Source of the DNA: Dolomedes plantarius
Lineage: Eukaryota; Arthropoda; Arachnida; Araneae; Dolomedidae
Direction: 5' to 3'
NCBI GenBank assembly: GCA_907164885.2
Contig: OU015499.1
Span: forward strand, 154,749,408-154,813,407
Length of the DNA: 64,000 bases
Shown here: positions 34,939 through 44,907 of the stretch, piece after piece
Layout: each line of letters opens with the position of its first letter
Position numbering within the stretch: position 1 is the stretch's first letter
Notes under the pieces: generated by a model
What the model was told of the DNA's origin: nothing
Seen by the model: only the letters and a program-made list of their open reading frames with translations
Database searches by the model: none
Made by a program: the position numbers and the translations under genes

Positions 34939-36031
34939 CACTGGTTATCAAAAATTAAGGAAAAGTAGTAAAAATAGCGATTACACAAAAAGTTACGCGT
35001 AGAATTTAATGAAACTTATACACATTATACAACACATAGGTAGGTATAAAATAGCATAAAAAGAAATCGCCAGACAATTATGGTGTTATAGAAACTAGCA
35101 TATGTATACAATGAACAAAAAGGAGGTGTCAGTTTGGTATAGGAAAAGTACCTTTAATATGGCGTATGATCCCCCCGAGAAGCAATACAGCGATGTGTGA
35201 TGCTGTCAATTATGCGGTCTAGGAGTTCGTATGCATCTCTTTCACGGATGTGTGATGGATGAAAACGAGTTCCAGGTTCTCTCCAAATCAAAATACGCCT
35301 ACTATCGCTTTGGAGGCTAAACCTGGACTCATCCGTAAAGAGAACAGCCCTCCATTGATCACGCGTCCAGTGGACATGTTGACGTGCCCCCTGCAAACGT
35401 TCCCGCATATGGCGTGACGTGAGCGGAACGCAAATGGGTGATCGCCTCGCAAAAATTCCACCTTCGTGAAGCCTTCTATGCAGGTTTACGTTGATACCAA
35501 CCTTCCGAGCTTGCAGCGAGGGAGGATTTGAGTTCAGACGGAGTTGCGGTTCTATTCCTTCCTGCGCATGACAAATATCGGTCATCGGCACTCATCATAG
35601 CGTATGACCATCCTTGGCTGAACCTCCTGGATGCCGAATCTGTGGTTAGAAATTTTTGTTAAAGTCTATGAACCACAGATGGACTCACATTTAGCCATCT
35701 GGCCACTTCTGTCTGACTTTGCCTCTAGTCTCCCAATAGCTTGCCATCGCAGTTCTTCGGTCAAATGATGCCTGGAGGTCATTGTTACAATTTGGCTACG
35801 CCAGATGTCTAATCTCAGCCTCGCAGCGACAATTACCGCCTTGCTCTGAGACATGCACTTTTATGCTCCCCGCAAATGACGTATTCCGACTTCAGCGCCA
35901 CTATTTTGCATAATGTAGTATTGTTCAGCATCTTTTACTTAACAACATATTCAAATTTTAAACAGATTGGCCTAGTTTTGAACGTGTTATCCCTCTATTT
36001 GTGATTTTTCCTTATTTTTTGATAACTAGTG
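34939..36031 (-). mobile_element. Tc1-like transposon with internal deletion
   Basis: TIRs CACTGGTTATCAAAAATTAAGG and its inverse (CTTATTTTTTGATAACTAGTG) with TA on both sides (34937-34938, 36032-36033). 1,093 bp, against about 1.4 kb for the complete relative at 22177. The transposase inside is missing the central catalytic portion. The right TA abuts Jockey-type endonuclease sequence, so this element may have inserted into the LINE. Confidence 0.88.
35154..35870 (-). pseudogene. Tc1-like transposase lacking the second half of the catalytic core
   Basis: The N-terminal HTH region (HLTEELRWQAIGRLEAKS, about 35780) is followed by frameshifts. Then come GINVNLHRRLHEGG, the first catalytic motif LFTDESRFSLQSDSRR and REPGTRFHPSHIRERD, which jumps directly to the extreme C-terminus (AYELLDRIIDSITHRCIASR). 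The segment with the DNARPH motif and the final Glu has been deleted in frame. Not active by itself. Confidence 0.85.
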
Positions 36032-37370
36032 TATAATCGAAATTTCCCTACCTAGCACTGAGGAAGTTAGAATTCATACTTCCCCTTCCCGACCTCCGAG
36101 ACTGCTCATAGAGGATTTGAAATTAATAACCAAAAACTCGGCTAATTATATAATTGCGGGTGATTATAATGCGCATCATTACATCTGGGGTTGTAGAAAC
36201 GTCTCCTCGAGAGGGGTGCAGCTCCGTAGTTGGTTTGATCAAAATTCGGCATGTGTGATCTCATCCCCGAGCCCACCAGTTATGCAGGTAAGTATCCCTC
36301 TGCTATTGATTTGGCATTGCCCGCAATATCCCCATCTCCCATTCTTGTATTGTTGTAAACGATATCTCCTCTCATCACCTCTCGCTATTGCTAAGGATTA
36401 ATGTCCAGTGTTTCGCCACTGATAATTCATGTAGTCTCATGAACCACTGGGACAATTATAAACACTATTTATCCCATGACGGTGTTCTGGACATAAGCAT
36501 CAACTCTAAAGAGGATGCTGATCTGGAAATTAACTTCAGAGAGTCCCTCATACTTGCCTTTGCTACAACGTCCAAAACCCTTTCCTTCCGTCAGGACTAT
36601 TACAAACTTCCGATCCGTATCCTCGATCTGATCAGAGAAAGTAATCGAACTAGAAGGGACTGGCAGATGGTTCGTTACTCTGATTTCAAAGGAGAATTAA
36701 ACCGTCCACAATCTCTTACTAAGCGCAGGACCAGGGACCATACTCGTATACGTTGGAACTCTTTGCGTTGAAGTTTTAGCGGCATCTGATTACTCCATTT
36801 GGAGGGCAACTCTTCATGTTCTGAACAAAAGGAAACGCATTCCTGAAAGGATCTTACCTGCGATGAAGATGCCTTGAGAGGTTACGAGAGGTCGCTGGGA
36901 CGGGGAACTGAGGAGTGGTCCGCGAAGAACGCTAGAGCGTCGGTGGACGTGGCTCTGAGTAGAGGAGAATGGGGGATTCATACTTCTTTGTGTTGTGTGC
37001 GCGTGTTAATTTGTAAATAATTTGTAAATAGTCATTAATTTGTATATGTTCGTCACTATATGCATTTAACTGGTTTGTCTTCAATGATGGTATTCATTTT
37101 CCCAACCCAAATCAGGAGAGAACCAACCGTGTCCCGGAACGGATACGATAATTCCCTCTCTGAAAGGACCTCATTTGATAGCCACTTCTTACATAGATAA
37201 AGCGAGGGTCTTGGCTGAAAGCCTCCGTAACTAATTTACCCCATATCAAGATGAAATAGACCCTCAAGATGAAATAGACCCTCAAAGATTTACGACAATA
37301 GCTAGTCATGTTAATGAACTGCATTTAACTACTAGTAATATCGTCAATCCCACTACCCCTTAAGAACTGT

Positions 37371-37539
37371 CAGGGCCTCCGTCAACTGAACCAGAGCCCG
37401 GGGTAAAAAAATACAACGGGCCCTCTCTCCACTCAATATTTGAACATTGTATACATTTTTTTAGTCAACTCTTATTTTAACCGGGAAGCCCGGGCCCCGG
37501 GGATTTTGTCACCCCTACTCCACCCTGACGGCGGGCCTG
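37371..37539. mobile_element. hAT-type MITE with perfect 8-bp TSD
   Basis: TIRs CAGGGCCTCCGTCA and TGACGGCGGGCCTG with AGAACTGT on both sides (37363-37370, 37540-37547). 169 bp, with GGGCCC-rich interior. Nested in the Jockey-type pseudogene. Confidence 0.85.
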
Positions 37540-37603
37540 AGAACTGTTGGTAACACCTCTAAGCTCAAAAGACGTAAAGTGCTCGGCACTGATCACCTCA
37601 GTA

Positions 37604-38364
37604 CTGTCCGACCACAGTACGAAGAACCACGGTTGGCATAGTGCCAAGACGATTCTATTCACGCTGTAGGTAAGGCTGCTGAGGAAGGAGGGGGAAAAGT
37701 CTCGTATTCTCTCGACATTCTTTAGAATCGGTTACTAACTGCGCTTGCTTGCATTTTCCTCGTCTGTTATTTTGATTATTATATTAAAATTAATGGATCC
37801 TTTACCCAACACGACTGTTCGGAATAAGCCGTTCCGTAGTGATTGTAAACGCATAATACACAATGTAATTAAATTGTGTGAGAAAGAAGCACCAGAAGGA
37901 AATGTTATTGTTCCACTTTCGAAATCTCTCAAGAGAGCTAGTGAAATGACCGGGATATCAATGTCCAGAGTAAAAAGAATACGCAGAGAAGCAAAGGATG
38001 AAGAAACTCCAAAAATTGAATCTCCGAGGAAACGTCAGAAAAAAAGAAACACCGAAAACGTAGCTTTAGATAATTTTGATTGTGATGTAATCCGAAAATA
38101 TCCACTCCTATAACACTCCTATTTTTTAAATAGATTTGCTTCTTTCTTTTTATTATTTTGAAATTATTATTCACATATTCGATCAAAAATAAAGTTTTGA
38201 AAAATAACTTTAAAATTGCGGACAAAAAGCAGTCTGAAATACATTCCGTATTTCATAAACAAACACATCCGAAAATATCACGTTTTCCCCTATTTTCTAA
38301 GTAGACTAGCTTTTCTCGCGCGTGCGTAACAGCTTCCAGGGACCTTGCTTCCGTGGTCGGACAG
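37604..38364 (+). mobile_element. TIR element encoding only a DNA-binding domain, copy A
   Basis: TIRs CTGTCCGACCAC and GTGGTCGGACAG with TA on both sides (37602-37603, 38365-38366). 761 bp. It contains a complete 106-codon ORF (37793-38113) followed by AATAAAG. It is the inverted, about 90-95% similar (by eye) partner of 40033-40809. It splits the Jockey-type RT sequence. Confidence 0.88.
37793..38113 (+). CDS. HTH-only transposase fragment protein, copy A
   Basis: 106-aa basic protein starting MDPLPNTTVRNKPFRSDCKR. It has helical segments (IIHNVIKLCEKEAPEG, then SLKRASEMTGISMSRVKRIR) that look like the N-terminal helix-turn-helix of the transposase group whose DDE domain is seen at 43560-44640, followed by a Lys/Arg-rich stretch (SPRKRQKKR) that could be a nuclear signal. 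It ends with NFDCDVIRKYPLL and a stop exactly where the full-length transposase would continue into its catalytic domain. It therefore may bind the element's ends without cutting. Copy B has the same truncation. The ATG at 37793 is used because earlier open codons lack ATG. Expression unknown. Confidence 0.6.
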   Translation: MDPLPNTTVRNKPFRSDCKRIIHNVIKLCEKEAPEGNVIVPLSKSLKRASEMTGISMSRVKRIRREAKDEETPKIESPRKRQKKRNTENVALDNFDCDVIRKYPLL

Positions 38365-39010
38365 TACTAACATGATAAAATTTCTTTGGCTACCTTATAT
38401 TTACTTGCATCTTTAACAGTCTTCTTAAACTAAACTACTTCTCAGAAAGCTGGAAGGAGGCCCTTATGGTTCACATTCTCAAGCCTGGTTCTGATTCTTC
38501 TAACTAAGTTATGTATCGGTCTGTAAGCCTAATCTCGGCCCCTTCTAAGGTTTACAAATGTGTACTCGTCAGGCGCCTGGAGGAGTTCTGCGAGTTACAT
38601 AATATCATTAGAAAGGAAAAAAGGAGTTTCCACCGCACACAAAACACTCCACCAGCACCAGTTGTGGAGAGTCGTTGAACTCATCCATGGTGCTCAAGTG
38701 AAAAATCATGACACTATTGTAGTATTCGTGGACATTAGTAAGGAGTTTGATAAATTATCGCATAAGGCCTCATCTATTGATTACTAAAACTTAACTTTCC
38801 TAAACAATCAATTCACATCCTCTAGAGTTATTTGTCTGACCGTACATTCACCGTGCGAGTTGGAAACGTAAACTCTTCATCTTGTCCTATTCTCAGTGGT
38901 GTACCCCAAGTTAGTTTGCTTGGACCAAAACTATTTAACATTTATATAATGATATGACAACTCTCCCAAACATTGGACCAGCATTATATGCTGATTATAC
39001 TGCAATAACC

Positions 39011-40032
39011 TGTCCCAACACAATCAACAACTATTGTGTTACATTGTGCACAAAAAACCTTTAAAATTATTTAAATATAGCCAATAAAAATTTTTTTAAT
39101 AGGATACACCCCTAAGAATAGGACGAGAAAAAGACATTGCGTTTCCAACTCGCACGGTGAATGTACGGCCAGACAAATAATGTTATGCTAATTGAGGGCC
39201 CGTAACGTGTTCAAGTGATGTTTATTTTTAAGTTTAAAAATCTGTATCTACTGAGGAAGACGTATGTGTAATATATAATCGCACTTCAGTAAAAATATGT
39301 AAGGTGGTGGCTTAGGTTCAGTGCTTGGTGGGCTGGTGAAATATTTAAATCTTAAAATATTAAAATAGAAATGTAAATATCCTTTTTTTCTTAGTCCCGT
39401 AAAATCCTACATTTCTCTAACTTACTCCTGTCTTGCGGTTGCTATGCAGTAATCCAATACATCTTGTTTGTCCATTTCGTTTCGGGCGTGCGTGGCTTGA
39501 TCCCCACGTGAGGGGGAAGGCAATAATATCGAAATCAGCCCAAAGGAATTTTGATGAGTCCCACAGAAGCGAAGGCTCCCTGCACCCCTTTGAGGAGCAC
39601 AGGCCCTGCACGCGGATGGATACAGCGCTGGGTGCCGGCAACGTTCGCAGCGAAAAATATTTAAACGAAAAAAGAAAAGCTAATAAAAAAGCCAAGTTTT
39701 GTGCAGAGAAAAAATAATATGACTGTCGACAACAAGTTGTGTAAACAATGTTCCCAGTTTCGGCGTGAGTCGCACACCGGGGCTTCGGCGCGCCTGGAAC
39801 TCCTTTTCGTTGCCCAGCTACGGCAGCGGAGGTTTCTTGGAGAAAAAAGAGTTTTGCGTGGGAGTTGACTCTTCTCGAAAAAACACTCTCCCTGCTGTCT
39901 GCTATGCTTGACTGTTTTCTCTTGGTCTCCGCCGTGACTGATGACGCCCGCCTAGTTCAGCGCCCCAGCGAGAGAGATGAACCATCCGCCGACTGCAGAC
40001 TGCATGGAAGGCCTGGAGGACGTAATGATGTA
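39011..40032. other. Spacer between inverted elements; inverted LINE scrap
   Basis: 39130-39183 is an inverted near-copy of the Jockey RT segment at 38830-38880 (sharing TTTGTCTG, CGTACATTCACCGTGCGAG and TTGGAAACG). The rest (39430-40030) is GC-richer, with an open frame at 39433-39717 on the plus strand that has no recognisable domain. No promoter or termini identified. Confidence 0.5.
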
Positions 40033-40809
40033 CTGTCCGACCACGGAAGCAAGGTCTCTGGAAGTTGTTACGCATGCGCGAGAAAAGCTAGTCTACTTAG
40101 AAAATAGGGGAAAACGTCATATTTACGGATGTGTTTGTTTATGAAATACGGAATGTATTTCAGACTGCTTTTTGTCCGCAATTTTTATTAAAGTTTGCAT
40201 TAAAGTTATTTTTTAAAACTTTATTTTTGATCGAATATGTCAATAATAATTTCAAAATAATAAAAAGAAAGAAGCAAATCTATTTAAAAAATAGGAGTGT
40301 TATAGGAGTGGATATTTTCGGATTACATCACAATCAAAATTATCTAAAGCTACGTTTTCGGTGGTTCTTTTTTTCTGACGTTTCCTCGGAGATTCAAATT
40401 TTGGAGTTTCTTCACCCTTTGCTTCTCTGCGTATTCTTTTTACACTGGACATTGATATCCCGGTCATTTCACTAGCTCTCCTTAGGGATTGCGAGAGTGG
40501 AACAATAACATTTCCTTCTAGTGCTTCTTTATCACACAATTTAATTACATTGTGTATTATACGTTTACAATCACTACGGAATGGCTTATTCCGAGCAGTT
40601 GTGTTGGGTAAAGGATCCAGTAATTTTAATATAATAATCAAAATAACAGACGAGGAAAAAGCAAGCAAGCGCAGCTAGTAACCGATTCTAAAGAATGTCG
40701 AGAGAATACGAGACTTTTCCCCCTCCTTCCTCAGCAGCCTTACCTACAGCGTGAATAGAATGGTCTTGGCACTATGCCAACCGTGGTTCTTCGTACTGTG
40801 GTTGGACAG
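40033..40809 (-). mobile_element. TIR element encoding only a DNA-binding domain, copy B (inverted)
   Basis: Same family as 37604-38364 in the opposite orientation, with TIRs CTGTCCGACCAC and GTGGTTGGACAG and TA on both sides (40031-40032, 40810-40811). 777 bp. The two copies have different flanks and each has its own TA, so they are separate insertions, not one inverted duplication. Confidence 0.88.
40300..40620 (-). pseudogene. HTH-only transposase fragment protein, copy B
   Basis: Same 106-codon frame as copy A with the identical C-terminal truncation (FDCDVIRKYPLL, stop). The initiator ATG is CTG here, so translation from the same start is unlikely. About a dozen amino-acid differences from copy A lie mostly outside the HTH helices. 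Confidence 0.75.
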
Positions 40810-40811
40810 TA

Positions 40812-41356
40812 GTCACAGCTTATCATCACGGGGCATGCCTCTGCCTATTTCTTTTCTATCTACCCTTTCTTGCCCTTTTCTACCTCTTCTTTTTTTTAGT
40901 TAAAATACAGCCGGCTTTAGGTAATATGCATTTTTATTATAAATATTTTTTTTGAGCTCGTTTAAGTTAATAAGGAGTAATAATACGTCACCAGCCACCT
41001 CTAGTGTAAAATGTTTGATGTAATATTTCAATTGTAAAAAATATGTAAATTAATGAGGCATTGCTAATAAGTGTAATTGATATTTTAATATGTGTTAAAT
41101 CTAATAAATTGTTGCCTCTAACCTAGAATTCTGTCGTTTTGAGTTGGTTTTCTTGTCATATCACCATATTAATACCTCGTTCACACAAACCCGAGTTCGA
41201 ACCGGAGCTCCCCGCCCCCTGAATTCGCTTCGCTCGGAGCGGAGGTGAACTAGAGCTCCCCTCGTTTAAACCCCCCCGGGCCCAACTGAGTTGGGGAACA
41301 CATTTGGCTGGAAATTTGGCGTTATTTTTGTTCTTGCGTACTCAGGAGGCGAGCGG

Positions 41357-41359
<3 letters not shown>
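40812..41359. other. Intergenic; possible left end of a composite element
   Basis: 41176-41210 reads ACCTCGTTCACACAAACCCG, a possible inverted partner of sequence near 42965-42993 (GGTAATGTGTGAACCCGCC). 41210-41285 is GC-rich. No gene. Confidence 0.35.
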
Positions 41360-41446
<87 letters not shown>

Positions 41447-41532
41447 CATACATACATACATACATATATAGACATATATACACATATACATACACACACA
41501 TATATATATATATACACACACATATATGTATA
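41360..41532. repeat. TA/TACA microsatellite
   Basis: Long (TA)n followed by TACA, CACATA and related units. All ORFs across it are low-complexity Tyr-Ile artefacts. Confidence 0.95.
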
Positions 41533-41534
41533 TA

Positions 41535-41573
41535 ACAGTTAAGCATGCCTTCACCCGCATGCTTAACTGTTCC
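41535..41573. repeat. Perfect palindrome at the truncation point
   Basis: AACAGTTAAGCATGC, an 8-bp loop, then GCATGCTTAACTGTT. Half of it is transposase coding sequence, so the palindrome arose by copying that sequence back in inverse orientation at the break. Confidence 0.85.
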
Positions 41574-41574
41574 T

Positions 41575-42115
41575 ACTAAGTTCTTGGGATTAAGTTCCTC
41601 ATTTTTTTCTTCTCCATACAATTATACGCCCATCAGCACCAAAAATATTCATCGGCAAATAAGACATTATTCCAATAGGTTTGGGGCTTATTTATCATTG
41701 ATAGTGCGAAGGGAGGCCTAAACTTTCTGTTTTTCTCACTCACAAAAATTTTTCTATGGGCAGAACGCCCATGTAATCCAGCTGTTCTGAGAACTCGTCA
41801 AAAAATTTCAGGTGAAATTGAAGTAGAAAATGTTTCATTGAATTCTGCAGAAACTTTTACAGCACTCAAACGTGAATTTTTCACAAATTTTCTAATTATA
41901 AATCACTGATCGTGTTTTGTTAACTCTGCCGGACGGCCTTTTCTTACCTTGTTTTCGATCCAATTTTCTTCTTTAAAGCGTTTTTTCACATACTGCACAG
42001 TAGAATGGGATAAATTAAGTAATTTAGCAATATTCCGAAATGATTTACCACTACTATGATAAAAAATAATCAATTTTCGAATGCTGTTTGTTGTTTCTTT
42101 ACGACTGCGAGCCAT
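41575..42115 (-). pseudogene. Tc1-like transposase, N-terminal half
   Basis: The frame starts MARSRKETTNSIRKLIIFYH with two helix-turn-helix units (SFRNIAKLLNLSHSTVQYV) and a GRP hook (VRKGRPAELT). A stop at about 41903 breaks the frame, then it continues with SAHRKIFVSEKNRK, NVLFADESKY (first catalytic Asp) and [13 protein letters not shown] before the sequence runs into a palindrome and microsatellite. The second and third catalytic residues are missing. Confidence 0.8.
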
Positions 42116-42478
42116 TTTTAAATAATAAATAGAATATTACGGAGTAGGCAAGCAAAAATTAAAGCCAAACAATATTCTAAATGCCACCACAATTCAAAAT
42201 TAAAAATAAAGCGCCAGAAGATAATTTTAATTATGAATTTATCCGAAAATATTTCAGTGTACGATGACTTTTGTGAGATAAAGTTTTTTTACTTTTTGAT
42301 TACTGGTTTCTTAAAAATAAAGTTTTACTATGTTTTCAAAATATTTCATGTAGTTTTGTTAAGAATAGATTATAGATCTTATTATTAAATACCCATTCTG
42401 AAATATTAATTTTAATTAATGGATAGACTCCTATTTCATTGATATTCGTAAGTGTACGAACACTTTTGGGAGCCACTG

Positions 42479-42496
42479 TATGTATATATATGTGTG

Positions 42497-42566
<70 letters not shown>

Positions 42567-42581
42567 CATATTTATACATAT

Positions 42582-42625
<44 letters not shown>

Positions 42626-42633
42626 TTATTTAT

Positions 42634-42691
<58 letters not shown>
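42479..42691. repeat. TA/CA microsatellite
   Basis: Long (TA)n blocks with an internal (CA)n block (about 42583-42603). All ORFs here are artefacts. Confidence 0.95.
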
Positions 42692-42696
<5 letters not shown>

Positions 42697-43244
42697 TTTT
42701 ATTTTGAAATTTTTTAAATAAAACATTTCAGGCATTCACAAAGGTAAAGTCTACTTCGAAAAGTAGCCATTAACGAAGTTTTTTTGCCAAAAACAGCGAT
42801 AATGATCACTGACTGTCTTCCGTGTCACATATTCCTTTCTGGTAACCATTTCCTTTGAAGTTCGCTAGAAAACCGCTCACCACTCACTCGCCCGAGTCGT
42901 CGAGGCGAGCGCTATTAAGTCGTAAAACTGTCAGCTGGGAACGTAATTGATGAGCGCTCGCCTCACCTAGCTCGGTAATGTGTGAACCCGCCATAACATT
43001 TTAGCCTGTCTATTTGTTTAAAGTAAGGAATGCTATACGATCACTCTCCTTTACACTATGTGTAGAGTGCTTAACCCTAATAGTAAATTAAAATATAACA
43101 ATAGTAACAAACTCAAATAAAAAAATAAATCCTAGAGGATGTGAATTAATTGTTTAGAAAAGTTAAGTGATTAATATATGAGGTTTATATACGAAATATG
43201 AGTAAAGGGGAGAGAGAGAGGAGGGGGCGGGAATTGGATTAAAT
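42692..43244. other. Intergenic
   Basis: 42870-42990 is GC-richer, with GAGCGCT-type short inverted repeats, and may be the right end of the composite element noted at 41176. No gene seen. Confidence 0.4.
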
Positions 43245-43320
43245 TTGTCTCGGTGTAAATCGAACCCGGCAACTAATGAACCGAAAGATATAGTGCTACC
43301 GATTCGGCCACCAGTTAGAA
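43245..43320 (-). repeat. tRNA-like sequence (SINE head or tRNA pseudogene)
   Basis: On the minus strand an A-box-like GTGGCCGAATCGGTAGCA (about 43312-43295) and a B-box-like GGGTTCGATTT (about 43267-43257) are spaced as in a tRNA. The acceptor stem does not pair, so it is not a functional tRNA. The flanking GAGAGAG...ATTGGATTNAATTTGTC sequence recurs at about 43410-43450. Confidence 0.55.
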
Positions 43321-43559
43321 CTGGGGAGGGGAGGGGGTATCAGTTTTGGCGGATACTATGCATTCTTATTACTTTGACAATTTTTTTGCTCTCCGAAATA
43401 TGTGAAAAACAGAGAGACAGGGGGGGGGGGCATTGGATTGAATTTGTCGTGAGAGGATAGTGATTAAGGGGTTCTATTTTAATATATTGTAGCCCTGAAA
43501 AGGACTTTACCATTAGCCCTGAGAAGGACTTTTTTATTAGTCCTGAGGAGGAATTTTTG

Positions 43560-44610
43560 TGTGTTACAATGTTTCAATCTCGCTAAAGCTACCGTCATGG
43601 TCCCTAAATGGCTCAGAATCGTCAGATGAATCTCCTACTTTAAATTGTATGGCTTCAACGGCAGTGGCGTAGCGAGCATAACTGGCGCCCGGGTCACGAT
43701 ACCTTTTTGGCGCCCCTCATGGTCTTGCGGACCAAAGGGTCCAATGGTCTTAGGTACCATTTGGCGCCCCTCGGCAAGTGGCGCCCGGGGCATGCTAGAC
43801 CCCCTTGCCCCCCTCTCGCTACGCCACTGTTCAACGGTGCTTTCTGCGAGTCCATTAAACAACTATATTTTTGTTTCTTCTCGGATTGCGTGTTCAACAC
43901 ACTTAGTCCAAGAAGAAGCTGACATTTTATCGATACCTTCCTGGGTAAGTTTGATAACTTCGTCCATTTTAAAAGTGCGATTCTCTGCAAAAACGTATCC
44001 ATTCACCTGGCTTCACACAAGTTCAATGGCGTTTAATTCGCAATGATATGGAGGTGGGCGAAGAACTATATGTTCTCGGTGAGTCGCAATTTGGTCAATT
44101 CTATAAGCTTCATAAAATCTTTCATTGTCCACCACAAGTTTCAAAAGTTCCACTTTTAGTATGTCAGAATTCCAGGAGATATTTTCCCCTGTCAACCATT
44201 CTTGTATGGCCACCTTTCTTGTTGCAGTGGCTGGAATCTGCTCCACATGCACAGAGTGATATGAAGCATTGTCCATGACAATAATGCTGCTTGGCGGGAG
44301 TTGAGAGAGAAGTTTCTTTACAAACCACTTTTCATAATGTGGACGATTCATTTCTTCATGGTAATCACCAACATTTTTCTTCATTTTAAAAATTTCTGCA
44401 GATCCTCTAACGAAACAATCTTCATTCCCAGCATGGATTATAATTAACCTGGAACCCTTGCCGGATGAAGCTTTCAATCCCGACGATAAACCACTCAAAA
44501 GTGCTTGTTTGCGGAATTTTTCGGTAGAATCTTGCCATAAGTATTCTTTGGTATGCCCAATATTAACCCAGGTTTCATCGGTATAGAAAATTTTTCTACC
44601 TTCGGAACGG
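43560..44610 (-). pseudogene. DDE transposase (IS630/Tc1-related, HTH type), decayed
   Basis: Minus strand: FYTDETWVNIGHTKEYLWQ (first catalytic Asp, about 44580), then SGKGSRLIIIHAGNEDCF, GDYHEEMNRPHYEKWF, IIVMDNASYHS (second Asp, about 44280) and LRPPPYHCELNAIEL (final Glu, about 44030), followed by a stop in place of the expected Trp. The C-terminal region (TKCVEHAIREETK) continues to a hAT MITE at 43829, beyond which an Asp/Ser-rich tail (GDSSDDSEPF) can be read. The N-terminal HTH is absent; it is the type of domain carried alone by 37604 and 40033. All three catalytic residues are visible, but the gene is 5'-truncated and interrupted. Confidence 0.82.
43662..43829. mobile_element. hAT-type MITE with perfect 8-bp TSD
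   Basis: TIRs CAGTGGCGTAGCGAG and CTCGCTACGCCACTG, exact inverses, with TTCAACGG on both sides (43654-43661, 43830-43837). 168 bp, rich in GGCGCCC. Nested in the C-terminal coding region of the DDE transposase. Confidence 0.93.
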
Positions 44611-44795
44611 TAACGGTAACGGTAGGTAAATTTGAAAATAATAATAGTAAGTGCTAGTTAATTTACTTTTTAATGTTAATAAATAAATTCCTGAAATTTT
44701 CTTTTGAAATTCAAAATAGATGACAGTCTGGAGTTATTACAAGCCTCCCCGCCAAAAAAATAAATAAAATAAAATAAGCCAGAAAAGCTTACAGG

Positions 44796-44907
44796 TGTAA
44801 GTATGCTTTCACTATAGTGGGTGCAACCTGCCCCACCCAAGATTTTTTCTGTATCTGCCACTGTCCTCCTTTACTGTATTAACCAAACACCAAAGTCAAA
44901 GACAAGC
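44796..44907 (+). repeat. Direct repeat A flanking the gag/LTR segment
   Basis: 112 bp beginning TGTAAGTATGCTTTCACTAT and ending AAGC. Matches 46043-46155 in the same orientation with only a few differences. Confidence 0.9.

Larger units (their letters stand above)
36034..39010 (+). pseudogene. Jockey-type non-LTR retrotransposon, fragmented ORF2
   Basis: The endonuclease part (36034-36280) reads IAGDYNAHHYIWGCRN, the GDFNAHH-type apurinic endonuclease motif. 36388-36771 continues the linker before the RT (FRQDYYKLPIRILDLIRESN). After insertions at 37371 and 37604, RT motifs resume: NYFSESWKEALMVHILKPG (about 38430), YRSVSLISAPSKVYKCVLVR, FVDISKEFDKL (about 38730) and, with frameshifts, [18 protein letters not shown] (about 38890) and YADYTAI (about 38990; normally YADDTAI, so one catalytic Asp is lost). 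Many stops. It formerly encoded target-primed reverse transcription; dead now. Confidence 0.82.
41533..42478 (-). mobile_element. Tc1-like transposon, 3' half lost at a microsatellite
   Basis: The right end (minus-strand 5' end) carries TIR CAGTGGCTCCCAAAAGTG followed outward by TA (42479-42480). The left part stops at the microsatellite, with no matching TIR. It contains the N-terminal half of a transposase on the minus strand. Confidence 0.75.

Noticed and set aside
39433..39717. 94-codon ORF in GC-richer sequence
   Set aside because: Overlapped by an opposite-strand ORF of similar length; no recognisable motif and no promoter or poly(A) evidence.
41266..42721. Many open frames rich in Tyr-Ile repeats
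   Set aside because: They are translations of TA/CA microsatellites in every frame; no gene.
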